From NCBI GenBank assembly GCA_023410055.1, contig JAEYQK010000066.1:119750-183749 (forward strand): a DNA stretch of 64,000 bases, written 5' to 3'. Position numbers and translations under genes: made by a program. Positions within the stretch are counted from its first letter, which is position 1; each line of letters starts with the position of its first letter. Source of the stretch: Acidobacteriota bacterium. Its GTDB lineage: Bacteria > Acidobacteriota > Terriglobia > Terriglobales > Acidobacteriaceae. Below, piece by piece: positions 59,927 to 64,000 of the stretch. The notes beneath the pieces are model-generated. The model was not told the origin of the DNA. It worked only from the letters and a program-made list of their open reading frames with translations, and did no database searches.

Positions 59927-62125
59927 ATGAAGCTTCCATTCAATCAGCGTACTTGGTCTTCCATAGGCGTTTGCGCCCTTGGACTTATGTTGATTGTTTT
60001 GGCCGTATTGCAATACCGCTGGAGCCGCGACGTAAGCGAAGCTGCGGGCGCGCGCATGAGGGCCAGCCTGCGATCCTCGGTCATCCGCTTCCGTGAAGAC
60101 TTCGCTCGCGAACTCGGCAATGTTGCCGTCGCCGTTCAGACAGATTCAAACTCTGTCATGGGTCCAGAAGCCGCCACCGATTACGTCCAGCGCATCGACA
60201 ACTGGAAACGTTCCGCCCCGCGCCCCGAACTCCTTCAGAGCGTGTACGCTTTCGAACGCCGCCACAACGAATTCCGCCTCTACAGGTTGAATTTTCAAGA
60301 GGCGCGTTTCGAACCGACTATTTGGCCAGCTTCGCTCGAACACTTGAAGGACTCGCTGAACACGTTTTCGTCCGACATCGTCTTCTTTGATCAGCGCGTG
60401 AAAAGGAAAATTGACGAGAGACGACAGAGTCCAGCGCCCGGTCAAGGGCGGCCAGACATTGTGCTGCGCAGAAATGGCCCATCGCACGAATTTGGCCGGG
60501 AGCATGCTGGCGCCCCTGACGATCCTCGCGATCCCGAAGCTGGCCCCGGCGCAAGGCAACGCCATGAGCATGTAATAGCGAAATCCGAAGACGGGGAGCT
60601 GGCCGATCGCCCCCCAGACATTTTGTTCCGCAGGGATGACCGAAAACCTGAGCTTGGCGAGAGTAGTGCTGCCGGACACGATGGCCCGCGCTCCAGCCAA
60701 GATGGTCATGCCGCAGGCGAGCGTGATCGGCACATGGTCCGCGGCTTTCCCAGAATGCCCTGGCTATTCGACGAAGCCGGTGCAATCCTGATTCACGTCA
60801 ACGTCCCCCCTGGGCCGTACGATGACCGGCAGTCCGCCGATGCGATGGGCGTCCTGATAGAACTCAATAAGAGCGTCATCGTCGACGAAATCTTTCCTCA
60901 ATTGGCTCTGTCGCACTTTGCCGGCACGAATGGTCTTGAGTACGATGTCGCTGTCGAGGATAGAAACCAGAATAACGAGATCCTCTACGCCTCCACCCCT
61001 GGATTCGGCACGGCGACGAAGCTTTCACCCGACGCCGAAGCCAGCTTGCTCGGGGGCTTTCTGTCGCCCGAGACCGCCATCGCTGGACCGGTTGCAACCG
61101 TTACCGGACCGGTCGTTACCGGTTCGCGCATTGGCGCTGAACAGCGTTTCTTCGGGATGGCAGGACCCGTTCGTCTCGAGCGTTTCCGATTTCAGGACCG
61201 CGGCCATGGTTGGGTTCTGATAGCCAAACATCGCAAGGGATCATTGGAAGCGGCGCTGGCGTCTATGCACCGCCGACAGCTCGCCATCAGCTTCGGCGTC
61301 TTGGCACTGCTTGCAGTCACCATTGCCATGATCATCGTCGCTACTCGACGCGCCCAGAATCTTGCCAAGCTGCAAATGGATTTCGTAACCGGAGTCTCAC
61401 ACGAACTGCGCACACCTCTTGCCGTGATAGGTTCTGCTGCGGAGAACATCGCAGACGGAATCATCGACGACAAGACCAAGCTGAAACGCTACGGTGCCGC
61501 TATCCGCGATCAGGCTCGTCACCTGACTCAACTCGTAGAGCAGATACTACAATTCGCCGCCACTCGGCAGAACGGCTACAACTACAATCTTTCGCAAGTA
61601 GATCCCGCCGAAGTCGTTAAGCTTGCCTTGAAAGATTCGGATGAACTGATTCGAAGTGCTGGCTTCACCGTCAACCAGAACATTGAAGACGCGTTACCAC
61701 CAGTAACGGTCGACGTTCCGGCCATCACACATTGCTTACAGAACCTGATCACCAACGCTATCAAGTACAGTGGTGAAAGCCGGTTGATCTCTCTTCGCGC
61801 AGCGAAGGCTAGAATTGACGGCGATGATTTCGAAATTCAGATTTCTGTTGAAGACAAAGGAATCGGTATAGCTCACGCCGACTTGCGACGTATCTTTGAT
61901 CCGTTCTATCGCAGCCCTGCGGTTGCGAGCGCGCAGATACACGGAACCGGCCTTGGCCTCGCACTCGCAAAAAGCATCGCCGAGGCCATGGGCGGCAGCC
62001 TCTCCGTTACTAGCCAGCTAGGAAAAGGAAGTACATTTACTCTGCATCTGCCGTGTTCCGAGATGCAATCGGTTCAGCCAGAACCATCCGAAAACATCTA
62101 TGAGCCAGAACGTCTTAATCGTTGA
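59927..62125 (+). CDS. Membrane sensor histidine kinase
   Basis: 732 residues from the ATG at 59927. A membrane helix near residues 12-30, a long periplasmic sensor region (to about 440), a second helix, then the H-box VSHELRTPLAVIGSA, N-box LQNLITNAIKYSG and G boxes VEDKGIGIAH and GTGLGLALAKS. The sensor region contains two similar Arg/Pro/Asp-rich segments (RPDIVLRR and RPPDILFRR, near 174 and 226). It overlaps the regulator gene by 26 bases. Confidence 0.92.
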   Translation: MKLPFNQRTWSSIGVCALGLMLIVLAVLQYRWSRDVSEAAGARMRASLRSSVIRFREDFARELGNVAVAVQTDSNSVMGPEAATDYVQRIDNWKRSAPRPELLQSVYAFERRHNEFRLYRLNFQEARFEPTIWPASLEHLKDSLNTFSSDIVFFDQRVKRKIDERRQSPAPGQGRPDIVLRRNGPSHEFGREHAGAPDDPRDPEAGPGARQRHEHVIAKSEDGELADRPPDILFRRDDRKPELGESSAAGHDGPRSSQDGHAAGERDRHMVRGFPRMPWLFDEAGAILIHVNVPPGPYDDRQSADAMGVLIELNKSVIVDEIFPQLALSHFAGTNGLEYDVAVEDRNQNNEILYASTPGFGTATKLSPDAEASLLGGFLSPETAIAGPVATVTGPVVTGSRIGAEQRFFGMAGPVRLERFRFQDRGHGWVLIAKHRKGSLEAALASMHRRQLAISFGVLALLAVTIAMIIVATRRAQNLAKLQMDFVTGVSHELRTPLAVIGSAAENIADGIIDDKTKLKRYGAAIRDQARHLTQLVEQILQFAATRQNGYNYNLSQVDPAEVVKLALKDSDELIRSAGFTVNQNIEDALPPVTVDVPAITHCLQNLITNAIKYSGESRLISLRAAKARIDGDDFEIQISVEDKGIGIAHADLRRIFDPFYRSPAVASAQIHGTGLGLALAKSIAEAMGGSLSVTSQLGKGSTFTLHLPCSEMQSVQPEPSENIYEPERLNR

Positions 62126-62786
62126 AGATGAAGCAGCATTGCGGATGACCCTTTCGGATCGTCTGCAAAACGAAGGTTACGTTGTTGAGTGCGCCGTCGA
62201 CGGCGATGAGGGATTCAAGCGCGCCACCGAAGAACCATTCGACATCATCATTCTCGACATCGGTCTGCCGCGCCGCAACGGCCTCGACCTGTGCCGCGAC
62301 ATTCGCCAGGGCGGCGTCATCACTCCCGTCCTGATGCTGACCGCCCGCGGCCAGACTATCGATAAAGTCATCGGTCTGAAGATCGGTGCCGACGATTACG
62401 TCACCAAGCCCTTCGAAATGATGGAACTGCTCGCGCGTATCGAAGCTCTCCTGCGCCGGGCTCCCAGCCGTCCCCCCAGTCAGGACATCCACCAGTTCGG
62501 CGCTCTGCGCGTCGATCTCCGCGGAACCGAAGTCACGAAGAACGGAAAGCCCGTCAATCTCTCCGCCCGCGAATTCCAACTACTTCGCTACTTCGTCGAA
62601 CACGCCGGAGCCACCATCCCGCGCAACGAACTCCTGAAAGAAGTCTGGGGCTACAGCACCGAAACCTTCACCCGCACCGTCGACGTCCACATCGTCAGCC
62701 TGCGCCAGAAGCTGGAAGAAGATCCGAAACACCCGCAGATGATCCTAACCATCCCCGGACTGGGCTACAAGTTTGCCGCCCAGTAG
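62100..62786 (+). CDS. OmpR-family response regulator
   Basis: 228 residues. Receiver with Asp in IIILDIGLPRRNG and Lys in VTKPFE, then a winged-helix DNA-binding domain (LSAREFQLLRYFVEHAG, TVDVHIVSLRQKLE, TIPGLGYKF). It is the partner of the overlapping histidine kinase. Confidence 0.96.
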   Translation: MSQNVLIVEDEAALRMTLSDRLQNEGYVVECAVDGDEGFKRATEEPFDIIILDIGLPRRNGLDLCRDIRQGGVITPVLMLTARGQTIDKVIGLKIGADDYVTKPFEMMELLARIEALLRRAPSRPPSQDIHQFGALRVDLRGTEVTKNGKPVNLSAREFQLLRYFVEHAGATIPRNELLKEVWGYSTETFTRTVDVHIVSLRQKLEEDPKHPQMILTIPGLGYKFAAQ

Positions 62787-62792
62787 CGCGGA

Positions 62793-62823
62793 ACCCACAC
62801 GAGCAAAACCGGCTCGTATGGGT
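62793..62823 (+). terminator. Hairpin after regulator gene
   Basis: ACCCACACGAGC and GCTCGTATGGGT pair over 11 bp with one mismatch, seven bases after the stop. No U tract. Confidence 0.45.
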
Positions 62824-63361
62824 CGCCCGGTTACCAACCAGTACCGGGGTACCCCTCCCCCCTCCGGTCAGTGATTTGTTGCAAACAAAGGTATTTAGCC
62901 ACTTTTTGCCGCTACAGTCAGCAATCTAAAGGACTTACTCGTAAAATACCGAAAACAAACCACTTAGCTCCCAAGGGGTGTTGCGCACACTCCGCCTTAC
63001 TTTTAGCGTAGCAGATAGAGGGCTGGAACCCGACACGCTGGCTAGGACTATTTTGCGTGTGGAATCAGAGAGATGCGGGGCCCTGGAGCGGTTGGCACTC
63101 TTGACACGAGAACGTAGGGGAGATACGTCATCCTGAGGAGCGCAGCGACGAAGGCGCTGTGCTTTTCTCCACGAATCACACTTTCAGACTTGAGTTTGTT
63201 GTGTAGTCGTAGCGGTCGATGTCGTCGAGCGCACCCTCCCCTTAAAGGGGAAGGGTGCGGCACCCCGGCATCGTAAACCAAAACGTGAGAGTGGGTACTC
63301 GGGGACACTAGGTATTTTCATCCCGGATCGGGATTGGTGTACCAAAGGGGATTTTCGTTCA
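62824..63361. other. Intergenic with dispersed repeats
   Basis: Holds a cctgaggagcgcagcgacga segment (63134-63153) of a kind common as a dispersed repeat in acidobacterial genomes, and the palindromic repeat at 63227. No gene is supported. Confidence 0.5.
63227..63266. repeat. Dispersed palindromic repeat, copy 2
   Basis: gagcgcaccctccccttaaa followed by ggggaagggtgcggcacccc. Matches the copy at 39355 apart from the loop. Confidence 0.75.
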
Positions 63362-63784
63362 CTATCCAGCAGAAAGAGTAGCGCGGCTCCTCGAGAAGCC
63401 GAGTATCACAACTGGTACCAGCACGAAGAAGTTGACGAGCCATAAGAGCAGGATGACGTTCCTATCGTGACGTATCGTCAATCCGATTGAACTGTCAAGG
63501 GCACTCAAAGAAAGCAACTGGGCGACCCAAGCGAGTCCAAACACGACCATATCGATAACTTCAATCTCTTTCTTCCAGCGGAGTATCTTGAGCAGGAGAG
63601 GCACCGAAAACCAAATTAGGCCCCCTTCTATTACAAGATCATCGTTGGCGCTTGAACTGTATGTGTCGCGTGCGTGAACAAAGCTACCATCGCTTGCACT
63701 GGAGTAGATAAAGCCATGTGTTAGCGAGAAGCTAACACTGAGCGCAAGGAAGATAAGTAGCAGCACGACATAGCTCTGTTTCAT
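63362..63784 (-). CDS. Hypothetical membrane protein
   Basis: 140 residues with about four hydrophobic segments and the sequence VVLLLIFLALSVSFSLTHGF at the start. No family recognised. A TTG at 63793 is an alternative start. Stands alone. Confidence 0.55.
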   Translation of the reverse strand: MKQSYVVLLLIFLALSVSFSLTHGFIYSSASDGSFVHARDTYSSSANDDLVIEGGLIWFSVPLLLKILRWKKEIEVIDMVVFGLAWVAQLLSLSALDSSIGLTIRHDRNVILLLWLVNFFVLVPVVILGFSRSRATLSAG

Positions 63785-63848
63785 GGCAGCCAATGGTATC
63801 TCAATATATGCTGTTAAGCGATAGCTGTCGGCATCAGGCCATCTGTTT

Positions 63849-63871
63849 ACCTATCTCAACCTGAGATAGGT
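63849..63871. promoter_or_regulatory. 10-bp palindrome, operator candidate
   Basis: ACCTATCTCA and TGAGATAGGT are a perfect inverted repeat with a three-base spacer. It lies seven bases before a possible plus-strand start and 65 bases upstream of the minus-strand gene. Confidence 0.6.
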
Positions 63872-63877
63872 GTATAC

Positions 63878-64000
63878 ATGGCTCTATGGAAGGGGATGTC
63901 AAGAGATAGTTTTCCCCGGCTGACTGGAATCGGCCATGCTCTCGTGACATCCAGCCCCGTGATCGTATGGGCGAGCATTGTTTTGAGTGGGTGGGCTGCG
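63878..64000 (+). CDS. Possible gene start cut by the window edge
   Basis: Forty-one open codons from the ATG at 63878 (MALWKGMSRDSFPRLTGIGH, ending hydrophobic). No family recognised and no ribosome site; support comes only from the operator-like palindrome just upstream. Confidence 0.25.
   Translation, partial: MALWKGMSRDSFPRLTGIGHALVTSSPVIVWASIVLSGWAA

Noticed and set aside
60146..60733. 195-codon minus-strand open frame
   Set aside because: Antisense to the histidine kinase sensor region with no start signals; it reflects the odd composition of that region.

Overview
The window looks like a chromosome segment of a soil-type Acidobacteriota, probably class Terriglobia (Koribacter/Edaphobacter-like). 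This is inferred from gene content: four large TonB-dependent receptors, three of the Oar type with a carboxypeptidase-like N-terminus, Ser/Thr kinases fused to TPR arrays, a DUF2934 protein, an imuA-imuB-dnaE2 cassette and many short palindromic repeats. No rRNA is present to fix the taxonomy.

Layout. 1-5.6 kb: truncated ccmF, a lone receiver protein, a DUF2934 protein, and a TonB receptor next to a polytopic glycosyltransferase-like protein. 5.7-11.9 kb: SOS-type mutasome cassette (imuA, imuB, dnaE2, minus strand), studded with 8-bp tandem repeats that are translated inside the proteins. 12.2 kb: tRNA-Glu(CTC). 12.7-19.3 kb: iron/peroxide island with a Fur-like regulator, siderophore receptor, bacterioferritin, KatG and a PerR-like regulator, with palindromic operator candidates. 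19.7-30.1 kb: eukaryote-like signalling. A membrane Ser/Thr kinase-TPR protein comes first. A tightly coupled four-gene operon follows (64-aa peptide, heme-oxygenase-like diiron protein, kinase-TPR, S53 sedolisin), divergent from an FHA-GAF-PP2C phosphatase.

30.4-31.2 kb: a deiodinase-like gene interrupted by an in-frame TGA exactly at the family's selenocysteine position, with a SECIS-like hairpin just after it. 31.2-46.1 kb: three Oar-like receptors, several very small genes, a structured-RNA candidate with a strong terminator, and nagA.

46.2-54.5 kb: the most striking region, a plus-strand operon resembling a complete ubiquitin pathway. In order it has a trypsin-like membrane protease, a ubiquitin-like protein ending in Gly-Gly-Arg, an E1-like ThiF enzyme, a membrane-anchored JAMM protease, an FHA membrane protein, a RING-like zinc finger/TM2 protein, three GYF-domain membrane proteins, a DUF2752 protein and an E2 (UBC)-like protein. 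Overlapping start and stop codons link most members. A MoaD/ThiS-type protein that also ends in Gly-Gly faces it convergently.

54.9-64.0 kb: a BNR-repeat protein, adenosine deaminase-like enzyme, two receiver-only proteins, a Spy-like periplasmic protein, a histidine kinase/OmpR-type regulator pair, repeats, and a partial gene behind a 10-bp palindrome at the right edge.
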